NCBI RefSeq assembly: GCF_012933555.1
Contig: NZ_JABBPK010000001.1
Location: 4,256,001-4,320,000 of the forward strand
DNA from: Niallia alba
GTDB lineage: Bacteria > Bacillota > Bacilli > Bacillales > Cytobacillaceae
Reading direction: 5' to 3'
DNA: 64,000 nucleotides
In this document: one piece after another, positions 55,219 to 63,825 of the stretch
Position numbering within the stretch: position 1 is the stretch's first letter
Layout: each line of letters opens with the position of its first letter
The notes under the pieces: generated by a model
What the model saw: only the letters and a program-made list of their open reading frames with translations
What the model was told of the DNA's origin: nothing
Database searches by the model: none
Position numbers and translations under genes: made by a program

Positions 55219-55315
55219 ATGATGGAAATCAATGATTTTGAGGGCATGAAATATTTTTGATTTTTACGACTTGGATGGAAATCCATCTAGTGTGGTGGAT
55301 GAACCAGGGGGTTAG
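55219..55315 (+). pseudogene. Remnant of a VOC (glyoxalase/bleomycin-resistance) family gene
   Basis: MEINDFEGMKYF in one frame and FYDLDGNPSSVVDEPGG plus TAG in the next frame form the C-terminal end of a glyoxalase-like domain (FxDPDGN pattern), separated by a frameshift. The rest of the gene is absent. Confidence 0.6.
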
Positions 55316-55370
55316 CCTTTTCATTCTGTAAATATTCAAAAGCTGCAAGAACGCGTTTGAACCTATTATT

Positions 55371-55406
55371 AAGTAAAAGCCAGCTCATATGAAGCTGGCT
55401 TTTACT
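55371..55406. terminator. Intrinsic terminator
   Basis: AAGTAAAAGCCAGCT and AGCTGGCTTTTACTT form a 15-base stem around CATATG. Located directly after the small hydrophilic gene on the minus strand. Confidence 0.8.
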
Positions 55407-55534
55407 TAATCTTCTGTTTTATCACTTTGATCTTTGTTCCGCTTATTTCCCTTGCTATTATCGCCACTAACACTAGACTGGTTTCCTCTAGGTGCGTTTT
55501 GATTCTTACTACCATTATTAAATTTCTTTGTCAT
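55406..55534 (-). CDS. Small hydrophilic Asn/Lys/Ser-rich protein (42 residues)
   Basis: ATG at 55532-55534 follows AAAGGAGC with proper spacing. The product begins MTKKFNNGSKNQNAP and ends KGNKRNKDQSDKTED: extremely hydrophilic, no hydrophobic residues to fold around. It resembles minor small spore or stress proteins in composition only. Too short for automated calls but well supported by its binding site and terminator. Confidence 0.6.
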   Translation of the reverse strand: MTKKFNNGSKNQNAPRGNQSSVSGDNSKGNKRNKDQSDKTED

Positions 55535-55624
55535 TTTTCATGCTCCTTTCTTTTACCTATAGTAGGTTTTCCAGATCGAGCAATCATTAATATGGTAAAA
55601 ACAGGAATTAAAAATGCAGCTTCA

Positions 55625-56476
55625 TTACTTAAATCGAGATGTTAAGAAATGACAAACCCCATCTTCATCACAGGTTAACTCTGTTATTTCTGCTGCTAAT
55701 TCTTTAATGTGATCTGGTGCATTTTGCATAGCAACCGGCATGGAAACAAATTGAAGCATTTGGATATCGTTATCACTATCGCCAATTCCCATTGTCTCTT
55801 CTTCTGAAAGATTAAATTTCTCTAACATTTGCTTAATACCAGTGGCTTTATTTACATTCGCAACCATTACTTCTACATTATGTGCAGAAGAAGTAGAGGC
55901 AGTAAAATCTACTTCTTTTCTTAGTTCCTCTAATACGTGTTTCCATTGATTAATATGCTCTCTTGTACGAGCAAAAAAATAAAACTTCGAAAATTCTTTT
56001 CCTTCAATTGTATTCTTCCAAGCAATTTTTCCGCTAATAGCTTCTTTACGAGACAGCCATTCGTTAATTCCAACACTGTCTGGTTTTGGGTCCCTAATTT
56101 CATGGATAACATACTCTTTATCCTGATTTAATACCATCCGAGGATCGTCATAAGGGAAAAGTTCGTAATACACTTTATGTTCTCTTGCCTTATCAATAAT
56201 TGTTTTAACCAATTCTAGAGGGAGCGTGTGCTGAAAAACAGGCTCCTTTCCTATATAGCCGGCCATGCCGTTAGAAGTAACATATCCGTCCACTTCAAAC
56301 CCTTCTGGCACAACAGATGCAATTTCATCAAAGGATCTTCCCGTTGCAATGAATACAAAGAAACCATCCTTTCGTAAATCATCAATAATCTCTTTTGTCT
56401 TTAGGCTTACCTGATTCTGATGATTCAAGATAGTCCCATCCATATCCAGAAAAATAGCCTTTGGCTTTTGTAACAA
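55625..56476 (-). CDS. Cof-type HAD-IIB phosphatase
   Basis: I place the start at TTG 56474-56476, eight bases after GGAGG, immediately before QKPKAIFLDMDGT. The 283-residue protein has HAD motif 1 FLDMDGTI, motif 2 FIATGRSFDEI, a C2B cap (residues about 80-190) and motif 4 MGIGDSDNDIQML. Members hydrolyse sugar phosphates, FMN or pyridoxal phosphate; the substrate cannot be assigned. Confidence 0.9.
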   Translation of the reverse strand: MLQKPKAIFLDMDGTILNHQNQVSLKTKEIIDDLRKDGFFVFIATGRSFDEIASVVPEGFEVDGYVTSNGMAGYIGKEPVFQHTLPLELVKTIIDKAREHKVYYELFPYDDPRMVLNQDKEYVIHEIRDPKPDSVGINEWLSRKEAISGKIAWKNTIEGKEFSKFYFFARTREHINQWKHVLEELRKEVDFTASTSSAHNVEVMVANVNKATGIKQMLEKFNLSEEETMGIGDSDNDIQMLQFVSMPVAMQNAPDHIKELAAEITELTCDEDGVCHFLTSRFK

Positions 56477-56589
56477 AATAAATTCCTCCTTTAATAATCT
56501 CCTTTGGCAAGTATACACCTCGTTTCGTTTTCGCTCAAATGCATTGTTTTAGATTATTTGCTATTTGCAAAGAGTTGGAAGATGAACGA

Positions 56590-57110
56590 TCTTTTTCTGG
56601 AGTCTTCTATGATTTTTGGCTTTCATCTTCCTTATGGCCACCTTTTTTCTGTTGCTTCTACAATTTTCGGCTTTCATCTTCCTTATGAACGCCTTTTTTC
56701 TCGTTGCTTCTTCGATTTTTGGCTTTCATCTTCCTTATGAACGCCTTTTTTCTCGTTGCTTCTTCGATTTTTGGCTTTCATCTTCCTTATGAACGCCTTT
56801 TTTCTCGTTGCTTCTACAATTTTCGGCTTTCATCTTCCTTATGAACGCCTTTTTTCTCGTTGCTTCTACAATTTTCGGCTTTCATCTTCCTTATGAACGC
56901 CTTTTTTCTGTTGCTTCTACGATTTTTGGCTTTCATCTTCCTTATGAACGCCTTTTTTCTCGTTGCTTCTTCGATTTTTGGCTTTCATCTTCCTTATGAA
57001 CGCCTTTTTTCTCGTTGCTTCTACGATTTTTGGCTTTCATCTTCCTTATGAACGCCTTTTTTCTCGTTGCTTCTTCGATTTTTGGCTTTCCTCTTTTCCT
57101 CTTCCTTATG
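56590..57110 (+). repeat. 52-bp tandem repeat (about nine and a half units)
   Basis: The unit contains GATTTTTGGCTTTCATCTTC, CTTATGAACGCC, TTTTTTCTCGTTGCTTCTTC. Unit starts fall at about 56618, 56669, 56721, 56773, 56825, 56877, 56928, 56980, 57032 and 57084 (by the GGCTTTCATCTTCC block). Two periods are 51 (CTG for CTCG). Variation is concentrated at one triplet (TCG/ACA/ACG). Because 52 is not a multiple of three, all frames rotate and the short ORFs across it are artefacts. Confidence 0.95.
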
Positions 57111-57141
57111 AAACTAGTTTCTCCGGAGGCGAAGTGAGGTG

Positions 57142-57283
57142 GCTGCGGCGAATTGCACTAAACTTCATGGAAACATGTTTTAAAAACAAATAAAAAACCA
57201 AACAATTATACGGATCTTTTATTAGTATCTTCGTATAATTGTTCGGATTTATCTTTTGCTGGAATACTTATGTCCCAGTCTCA
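57142..57283 (-). repeat. Palindromic repeat A, fragment A6
   Basis: In reverse orientation this matches one end of repeat A: AAACTTCATGGAAACATG, the internal hairpin ACAATTATACGG/TTCGTATAATTGTTCGG, and the terminal GGAATACTTATGTCCCAG. It lacks the long-arm core. It abuts the minisatellite through a short GC-rich junction. Confidence 0.82.
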
Positions 57284-57300
57284 TTAAAAAAAGTGCTATC

Positions 57301-57867
57301 TTACTCTTCTTCTTTCGTATGAATTCTAAATCGTAACATTAGCTTAGTAAACCAGTATGCTACAAACACAATTACCAAATCCAAAAGGAATAAATGAAAA
57401 GAATTAAACCCTTTATGAAATGTTACTAAACCAACTGCCTCTTCGATATTGGCAAATATAAAAGCATTTGCAGCACTTAACAGTATTGTTAGGATATAAA
57501 AAATTTTTTTATGGTTTGTGGCATATTGGTATACCAACAGAAATCCAACTGGAAGAAAGGATCCTGTAATATGTAACGGAAAAAGAAAATATGTATGGGT
57601 TAAATAGGTTCCTCTACTAAGCGCTATATCAATATATGCCCAAAATAAATGAACAGTATAGCCAAAGAAAAATATTTCGAATAGCCTTTTCCTATCTACT
57701 ACAAAATAAAGGATTAATAATGGTAAAAGTAATGAAATAAGAATGACCCAAAACTGCCATGTAGAAAAATCCGAGTATTTATGCCAATAGGAACTATATA
57801 AAGAATGCAATATGCCATTCTGTTCATTAATTTTGTCCCAGTATTCCTTGTAATTCACTTTATTCAA
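57301..57867 (-). CDS. Hypothetical multi-pass membrane protein (CBO0543-like)
   Basis: The 188-residue protein has a soluble N-terminus (about 38 residues, NYKEYWDKINEQNGILHSLY) and five hydrophobic segments (FWVILISLLLPLLILYFV, IFFFGYTVHLFWAYIDIAL, LPVGFLLVYQY, IFYILTILLSAANAFIFANI, FLLDLVIVFVAYWFTKL). The VDRKRLFEI loop after the first segment is typical of the CBO0543 family of Firmicutes membrane proteins. Function unknown. Confidence 0.65.
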   Translation of the reverse strand: MNKVNYKEYWDKINEQNGILHSLYSSYWHKYSDFSTWQFWVILISLLLPLLILYFVVDRKRLFEIFFFGYTVHLFWAYIDIALSRGTYLTHTYFLFPLHITGSFLPVGFLLVYQYATNHKKIFYILTILLSAANAFIFANIEEAVGLVTFHKGFNSFHLFLLDLVIVFVAYWFTKLMLRFRIHTKEEE

Positions 57868-58076
57868 CTACTACTTAAAAGTTTCCATGATTGAAGATGT
57901 AATGAGCATCTCCAATAAGTAAAGCTAAAGAGACCTTTTTATTCCACTAACCAACAATGAGCCACTGTTCTACTTTAAATAGTTTGTACAATCTATTGGT
58001 TATTACTCATTAAAAATGGAAAATCTTTCGTTCTGTTCAAATATATTGGTCTAAACAATTACTCTTTCAGAAAAAA
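57868..58076. other. Short gene-free interval
   Basis: AT-rich sequence upstream of the membrane-protein gene, ending at repeat A5. Nothing further recognised. Confidence 0.4.
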
Positions 58077-58452
58077 GAGGATGGGACATAACTAAATAGA
58101 TACTCTGTAAAGACGAACAATTTCTAATATAGCTAGTAAATAGCGGCTGCTTTCGCATACTTTTTACAAGAGGAAATATAATTAGTTGGAAAAACAGAGC
58201 AGCCGGAATACACGAAGACTCCTATGGGATTAGCGAGACAGTCTGAGACCCTGCAGGCCACAGGCCGAAGCGGCTCAGCGCGAGCCCCATGGAAAGCGAA
58301 GTGTATTCCGGCTGCGGGGAATCGCACCAAACTTCATGGAAACATCCTTTGAAAAACAAATAAAAGCCCGAACAATTATACGGAACATTCATTAGCATCT
58401 TCGTATAATTGTTCGGAATTATCCTTGGCTGGAATACTTATGTCCCAGCCTC
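58077..58452 (-). repeat. Palindromic repeat A, copy A5 (full length, reverse)
   Basis: The 376-bp copy has ends GAGGATGGGACATAA and TTATGTCCCAGCCTC, and main arms GCAGCCGGAATACAC (58199-58213)/GTGTATTCCGGCTGC (58301-58315). The centre pairs further (ACAGGCCGAAGCGG region). The internal AT hairpin (58367-58412) shows ACAATTATACGG paired with CGTATAATTGTTCGG. It is the best-preserved copy. Confidence 0.92.
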
Positions 58453-58476
58453 TTCTAGATATGATTACATCATCCA

Positions 58477-58656
58477 TTAAAGTTCTGTTTTCAGCTTTTT
58501 TATATATGGAGGAATTAGATTTTCTCGGCTGCAATTGTTGCAATAGTATTGTTTTACCATGTCATCACATAAATACGTTTTTAGCACAAACGCTGGAATA
58601 CGTTGAGGCAATCCACAATGCTGGCAGAAGAATACGTATTCAACCTTTTTCTTCAT
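58477..58656 (-). CDS. Small zinc-ribbon-like protein
   Basis: Start at ATG 58654-58656 (a longer frame adds six residues). The 59-residue product has two Cys pairs, FFCQHCGLPQ and YYCNNCSREN, spaced about 25 residues apart as in zinc ribbons, with basic flanks. Possibly a nucleic-acid-binding or structural small protein. Its stop lies 25 bases from repeat A5. Confidence 0.6.
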   Translation of the reverse strand: MKKKVEYVFFCQHCGLPQRIPAFVLKTYLCDDMVKQYYCNNCSRENLIPPYIKKLKTEL

Positions 58657-58885
58657 GGACCTCACTCCATTCATTCATTTTTCACGCTTACTTGATTCCA
58701 TTTGACATTTACTACATATACAGCTTGCTCTTCAGCTTTTCTTCCATTATACTCCTTGCCTGCATAGAAAAGAATGAATATTAGGACATAACTTTATGCA
58801 ACTTTTGCCTAACTATGCTAGAAAGCACATATAGATAAAATGATCGCTAGCAGTTCTGTTTGATTATTAAACATTCTCGTTTCCA

Positions 58886-59440
58886 TTAAATTGATTTGCT
58901 TCCTGCTCTTAAAGCTTCCCATTCCTCTCTTAATATTCCCATTCGAATGGAGTCATAGTATACTCCATTATAGTAACGGCACTTTCTCATCCGCCCTTCC
59001 ATCGTCATTCCAAGCTTTTCTCCGACCTTTATCATTCGCTCATTCCCTGACCATGTTGTATATCCAACTCGAACTAAGGGCAATGCTTTAAATAGATGGT
59101 CCATCCAAATCTTTATCACTCTTGTTCCATATCCACCGCTCCAATAATTTGGATCATAAATAACAATTCCCATCTCTAACCATCTTGATGGTTCATGTTC
59201 CCAATAATAACCGATGATACCAATCAACTTTTCATTTACAATAATTGACCAGCGATCATCTCTATCTACATATTGTTCTTTTTTTGTTAAAAAATCTTCA
59301 TAACTTATTGGTTTATAAGGATAGTACGGAGCATCCCACTTTTTCCATTCTGGGGCTTCCTCTTTAAACGCCAGCGTCCAAAGACGATAAAGATCCTCTT
59401 CCATAATCGGTCTTAATGTCAATTCTTTATCTTGATACAA
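58886..59440 (-). CDS. GNAT acetyltransferase (RimJ/RimL-like)
   Basis: The 184-residue protein starts LTLRPIMEEDLYRLW and contains the acetyl-CoA segment IVIYDPNYWSGGYGTRVIKIW and VGYTTWSGNERMIKVGEKLGMTMEGRMRK, the classical GNAT motif A/B region of the RimL branch. Substrate unknown. It is divergent from the PTS regulator gene. Confidence 0.87.
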   Translation of the reverse strand: MYQDKELTLRPIMEEDLYRLWTLAFKEEAPEWKKWDAPYYPYKPISYEDFLTKKEQYVDRDDRWSIIVNEKLIGIIGYYWEHEPSRWLEMGIVIYDPNYWSGGYGTRVIKIWMDHLFKALPLVRVGYTTWSGNERMIKVGEKLGMTMEGRMRKCRYYNGVYYDSIRMGILREEWEALRAGSKSI

Positions 59441-59513
59441 TATCTTTAACTCTCCTCTCTTTTTAAAACCGTCCCTCTGTAGTCCATGCTTACTTAAAAC
59501 ACAATCAGCAAAA

Positions 59514-59527
59514 TGTAAGCATTTACA
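59514..59527 (+). promoter_or_regulatory. cre-like palindrome upstream of the PTS operon
   Basis: TGTAAGCATTTACA is a perfect palindrome that matches the CcpA cre consensus except for CA instead of the central CG. It is 40 bases upstream of a TATAAT box (59568-59573), so catabolite control of the PTS operon is plausible. Confidence 0.5.
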
Positions 59528-59630
59528 TGATTGTGATTAACTAATCTTCCAGGGAATTTTTATTGTGTATAATGAAATTAACGGTAGCGTAATACAAGTA
59601 ATATAACAGATAGATATGGAGGTGAAAACA

Positions 59631-61676
59631 TTGAAGAGTGAATTAAATGAAATTATTTTTCATCTTTTAGTCAACCAATCTACTTCTTTAACGCGGATTG
59701 AAGGAGATGTTCCTGATAAGAAAATATCACCTAAAGAACAAATTCATTTTATTAATAAATATTTGAGGACGAATAAAATACCACCCATTTCGATTGACTA
59801 CGATGGTCGTGTTAAATTAGAAGATAAAACAAGAGAATATCTTTATCACATTCTTAAATCATCAAAATTTATCAATCTAGATTATTTATCACCAGAAGTA
59901 AGGATGAGTTTAATTATTTTATTATTGCTTACAAGTTCATCTTATTATTCGCTGCAAGGCTTAGCTGATTTCGTTGACGTTAGTAAGAATACGTTATTGA
60001 ATGATATCAAAATAATCAAGGAACGAGTAAAAGGTTATTCCGTACAAGTTGAATATTCAAGAACAAAGGGATATAAAATTATCGGTACAGAATATAACCT
60101 TCGCAAATTATTAGTTACTGAATTAAAGACACTACTACTTCATGATTTTGCTATTCCACTGTTAGAAAAAAAGAAATTTATTGTTCGAAATGAGCTTTTC
60201 TTATTAGAACAAAGACTATTGAAAGTCGAAAAAGCACTTAAAATTTCATTCACGGATGAACAAATTGAACACCTTCCCATTATACTAACCCTCTTGATAA
60301 AAAGAATGAAGGCCTATAATCGGGAATGGTTTTCAGAAATTAAAAGATTTGATTTAGAGAATACCAATGAATTAGAAATATTAAAAAATATATTCTGGGA
60401 CTTAACAGACTTATCTGAGAAGGATAAGCTTTATCTGGCCCTTCAAGTTTTATCCTCTAATATGTTGGAATCAGCTTTGGATTTGTCTCGAGGAGAAGAT
60501 TTACAATTTGCTATAGATGAGTTTCTAGATGTAGTAGAACAAAATTTAGCAATTGACCTTATCCGAAAAAAAGAAATGAAGGAAAAGTTACTTGTCCATT
60601 TAAGACCAGCTATCTATCGATCTTGGATGCGATTAAATATTCAAAATGCTATTATTGAACAATTTATTGAAGAATATTCTTCCCTTTTCGCTGTTATTTC
60701 CAAATCGGTGTACCCGCTCGAAAATTTTGCTGGAAAACCTTTTTCCAAAGAAGAAATCGTCTATCTTGCGATGCATATACAAGCGTGGCTCTATAAAACA
60801 CAAGATGATAGAGAATACGTTTTTTCTGCAATGGTAGTATGCCGCAACGGGACATCTGTCTCTAAATTTCTATTAGAGACTTTAAAGGGCATGTTTCCCA
60901 CCTTCCGATTTCTTGGCGCTTTTGCAGAAAGAAATTTTAAAAATTATGAAGATGAGGTAGATTTCATCTTTGCTACCGTTCCCTTAAATACAACAAAAAA
61001 ACTAGTGATTGTAAACCCAGTCTTAAACAAAGAAGACCGCCTTGCACTGAAAAAACAAATAAGAACATCAATTGAAAAGGATATAAACAAAAAGGCTAAA
61101 GAGTTAGTTCACCATATAAAAAAATATTTAAATACCGATGATTATGAAAAAGTTTCTAATAAAATAGTAGATTTTTATCAAGAAACAATGGCAGAACCAG
61201 TTATAGAGAAACATGTAAACGATACAGAGCAATTATTTACTTTTTATCCTGAAAACATTCTGTTTACTCAAACGGAAATGGACTGGAAATCCGCATTAAA
61301 TATAGCCTTAGAACCTATGCAAAAACGGGGCTCAATAACAGAACGCTATGGAGAAAAAGTCATCGAGCTATTTGAAAATGACAGTAGTCGAATGATGATT
61401 GGTCCATCTGTCTATCTCCCCCATGCCAAACCTTCTGAGGGCGTATTAAAAGAAGACTTTAGTCTCCTAGTATGTAAACACCCTATCTATATGCCAGATG
61501 GAGAACTTGCGAAAATGATTGTAGTAATAGCACCTGAAGATAACAACCATCATGTCCCTACACTACTAGCACTGAATGAATTATTTTTAGATGAACACAG
61601 GGCAGAAATTCTTTACAAAGCAACGCAGCCAGACGAAATACTGAATTGCTTAAATTCTGCTACTGAAAGGAGGTGA
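59631..61676 (+). CDS. PRD-containing BglG/MtlR-type transcriptional activator with EIIB and EIIA domains
   Basis: Start TTG 59631, eight bases after GGAGG; an ATG overlapping that site is less likely. About 681 residues: winged-helix HTH (YSLQGLADFVDVSKNTLLND, residues about 85-125), PRD1 and PRD2 (about 170-390, with LLVHLRPAIYRSWM and EIVYLAMHIQAWLY His sites), a Gat-type EIIB-like domain (about 400-490, Cys in VVCRNGTSVSKF), and an EIIA(Man/Fru) domain (about 535-675, His in YLPHAKPSEGV). Phosphorylation by HPr and the PTS tunes activation of the downstream EIIA-EIIB-EIIC genes. Confidence 0.92.
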   Translation: MKSELNEIIFHLLVNQSTSLTRIEGDVPDKKISPKEQIHFINKYLRTNKIPPISIDYDGRVKLEDKTREYLYHILKSSKFINLDYLSPEVRMSLIILLLLTSSSYYSLQGLADFVDVSKNTLLNDIKIIKERVKGYSVQVEYSRTKGYKIIGTEYNLRKLLVTELKTLLLHDFAIPLLEKKKFIVRNELFLLEQRLLKVEKALKISFTDEQIEHLPIILTLLIKRMKAYNREWFSEIKRFDLENTNELEILKNIFWDLTDLSEKDKLYLALQVLSSNMLESALDLSRGEDLQFAIDEFLDVVEQNLAIDLIRKKEMKEKLLVHLRPAIYRSWMRLNIQNAIIEQFIEEYSSLFAVISKSVYPLENFAGKPFSKEEIVYLAMHIQAWLYKTQDDREYVFSAMVVCRNGTSVSKFLLETLKGMFPTFRFLGAFAERNFKNYEDEVDFIFATVPLNTTKKLVIVNPVLNKEDRLALKKQIRTSIEKDINKKAKELVHHIKKYLNTDDYEKVSNKIVDFYQETMAEPVIEKHVNDTEQLFTFYPENILFTQTEMDWKSALNIALEPMQKRGSITERYGEKVIELFENDSSRMMIGPSVYLPHAKPSEGVLKEDFSLLVCKHPIYMPDGELAKMIVVIAPEDNNHHVPTLLALNELFLDEHRAEILYKATQPDEILNCLNSATERR

Positions 61677-61682
61677 AATTAT

Positions 61683-62141
61683 ATGCTTAAAACTGGCCTA
61701 ATTAAAGAAGAGCTAATTTTTACAAACATAGAGGCAAAGACGTCCCAAGAGCTCTTTTACTTCATCGGTAATCAACTTCTTGCACTTGATTATGTAAAGT
61801 CGACTTTTATCCAAGCAGTAATTGATCGAGAAAAGGAATACCCAACAGGATTAGCTTTGGAAGAATTTAATGTTGCCATTCCCCATACAGACTCTGTGCA
61901 TATCAAACAACCTTTTGTTGCTGTTGTCAAAAATAAATATAAACTTCCTTTTGTTCATATGGGGACAGATGATCATATTATTGATATTGATTGTTTCTTT
62001 ATCCTCGGCATTACCGATCCAAATGGCCATATTTCACTACTTCAGACTTTAATGGAACGCTTTAATATGCCTCCATTTGTTGAAAAACTGAAAAAATATG
62101 AAGGAAGAGATTTATTTACGTTTTTACAAACATCTCTTTAA
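61683..62141 (+). CDS. PTS EIIA component, galactitol/fructose type
   Basis: The 152-residue EIIA(Fru)-fold protein has the phospho-His in FNVAIPHTDSVHIKQPF (about residue 67) and KEYPTGLALEEF before it, as in GatA. The GGAGGTGAAATTAT site lies at the end of the regulator gene, so translation is coupled. It transfers phosphate from HPr to EIIB. Confidence 0.92.
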   Translation: MLKTGLIKEELIFTNIEAKTSQELFYFIGNQLLALDYVKSTFIQAVIDREKEYPTGLALEEFNVAIPHTDSVHIKQPFVAVVKNKYKLPFVHMGTDDHIIDIDCFFILGITDPNGHISLLQTLMERFNMPPFVEKLKKYEGRDLFTFLQTSL

Positions 62142-62153
62142 GGAGGAATCAAA

Positions 62154-62429
62154 ATGAAAAAAGTAATCGTAGCTTGTGGTTCAGGAGTTGCAACTAGCCA
62201 AACAGTAGTTTCTAAGGTTAAAAAAATCTTAGAGAAAAACGGAGTTCGCGCAAATGTTGAAGCAGTCGATATTAAATCTTTAGATTTACATGTTAAATCA
62301 AGTGATGTCTATATTGCCATCACGAAAGCAAAAAAACAATATGATATTCCGACATTAAATGGAATTGCCTTTCTAACTGGGATGGGATTACAAGAAGAAA
62401 CAGAAAAGTTAATCTCTCTATTAAAATAA
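62154..62429 (+). CDS. PTS EIIB component, galactitol type
   Basis: The 91-residue protein has the EIIB(Gat) phospho-Cys loop VIVACGSGVATSQTVVSKV (Cys8). Length is typical. Twelve bases after the EIIA gene, behind AAGGAGG. Confidence 0.94.
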   Translation: MKKVIVACGSGVATSQTVVSKVKKILEKNGVRANVEAVDIKSLDLHVKSSDVYIAITKAKKQYDIPTLNGIAFLTGMGLQEETEKLISLLK

Positions 62430-62445
62430 TATGAGGTGAAAAGAA

Positions 62446-63810
62446 ATGGATGTAATTCAAAGTTTCTTTCAATATATTTTAGATTTTGGAGCAGCAGTAT
62501 TCGTTCCTTTACTAATGATTATCGTCGGGATCATCGCAAGAATGAAATTCCGTGAAGCCTTAAGTTCTGGGATTATCTTAGGGGTTGCATTCATCGGAAT
62601 GGGGATTGTAATAGGATTTATGCTTGATGCACTAACACCTGCTGCACAGTCTCTTGTAGAAAAAACGGGAATTCAATTAAACATAATAGATGGTGGTTGG
62701 ACTTCCATGGCTACTCTTGCATGGGCTTGGCCTTTAGCATTCTTAATGTTTCCCTTGCAAATGCTTGTAAACGCTATCTTACTGGTGCTTAATAAAACGA
62801 AAACATTAAATGTTGATTTATGGAATGTTTGGGGCAAGATTTTGACAGCTGTCTTAATTATAGGAGTTAGCGGAAGTATTGTTTTAGCTTTTATCGTTGC
62901 TGCCATTCAAATGGTCGTTGAATTGCTGTTAGCCGACGTAAACCAAAAACAGATAGAAAAAATCACTGGTATTCCAGGTATTACCTGTTCTCATAGCATG
63001 ATGATATTTGCCGTTTTCCTTCTTCCTTTCAATTGGCTATTAAGTAAAATACCTTTCTTAGATAAACATGTTGATGCTGATACATTAAAAGATAAACTTG
63101 GAATCTTTGCAGAAAATCATGTCATGGGTTTTATTATTGGAGGGCTACTGGGCATCTTTGCAGGTTATTCACTCCAAGACATATTAATGCTCGCCGTACA
63201 GGCAGCCGCAGCTTTAACTTTATTCCCAATGGTAGCAAAATTGTTTATGCAAGCTTTATCTCCGTTGTCTGAAGCTATTTCTGATTTTATGAAGCGTAAA
63301 TTTGAAAACCGTGAATTATTTATTGGACTAGATTGGCCTATTTTAGCTGGTAGTAATGAAGCTTGGGTAGCAATGATTTTGATGGTCCCAATCACCTTAA
63401 TTTATGCAATTATTCTACCAGGAAATAATATCCTTCCATTCGCAGGAATTATCAATATTTCCTTAGCAGTACCAGCTTTAATTATTACAGGAGGCAACTT
63501 GCTTCGCATGCTCCTTCTGGGTGTAATTACAACCCCAGTATTCTTATATGTTGCTACTGGCTTTGCTTCCACTATTACAAAATTAGCGAACGATACAGGT
63601 GCAGTTACCGTTCAAGATGGACAATTAATTTCCTGGAGTACACTTGAATACCCAGTGTTCCGCTATATTTTTGCAAGTACATCGGAGGGAAATATTATCG
63701 GAATTATTATGGTAGCAGTATGGCTCGCTTTATTTGTCGCTTACTATAAAATGATGAAAAAACGAACAGAGAAATTTGAGAAGGAAGAAGAACAAAATTC
63801 TGCTGCCTAA
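62446..63810 (+). CDS. PTS EIIC component, galactitol type
   Basis: The 454-residue membrane protein has GatC features: FQYILDFGAAVFVPLLMIIVG at the N-terminus, GGWTSMATLAWAWPLAFLMF, ITGIPGITCSHSMM and LFIGLDWPILAGSNEAWVA. Twelve or so hydrophobic segments. It transports and phosphorylates a polyol such as galactitol; the exact substrate is not fixed. Confidence 0.93.
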   Translation: MDVIQSFFQYILDFGAAVFVPLLMIIVGIIARMKFREALSSGIILGVAFIGMGIVIGFMLDALTPAAQSLVEKTGIQLNIIDGGWTSMATLAWAWPLAFLMFPLQMLVNAILLVLNKTKTLNVDLWNVWGKILTAVLIIGVSGSIVLAFIVAAIQMVVELLLADVNQKQIEKITGIPGITCSHSMMIFAVFLLPFNWLLSKIPFLDKHVDADTLKDKLGIFAENHVMGFIIGGLLGIFAGYSLQDILMLAVQAAAALTLFPMVAKLFMQALSPLSEAISDFMKRKFENRELFIGLDWPILAGSNEAWVAMILMVPITLIYAIILPGNNILPFAGIINISLAVPALIITGGNLLRMLLLGVITTPVFLYVATGFASTITKLANDTGAVTVQDGQLISWSTLEYPVFRYIFASTSEGNIIGIIMVAVWLALFVAYYKMMKKRTEKFEKEEEQNSAA

Positions 63811-63825
63811 AAAGAGGGTGAAAAG

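Larger units (their letters stand above)
54904..55370. other. Gene-free interval with repeat B2 and a VOC remnant
   Basis: It holds only the two features listed next and AT-rich sequence; no intact gene is seen. Confidence 0.6.

Noticed and set aside
55427-55645. 72-codon plus-strand ORF between the small hydrophilic gene and the HAD gene
   Set aside because: It is antisense to the small hydrophilic gene and to the HAD terminus; no ribosome-binding site.
56504-57193. Four overlapping short ORFs across the tandem repeat, and a CRISPR-like look
   Set aside because: Units are contiguous 51-52-bp tandem copies with no repeat/spacer alternation and no cas genes. The period is not a multiple of three, so the ORFs are frame-rotating artefacts.
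58133-58330. 65-codon minus-strand ORF inside repeat A5
   Set aside because: It runs through the palindromic core, has no ribosome-binding site and no homologous frame in other copies.
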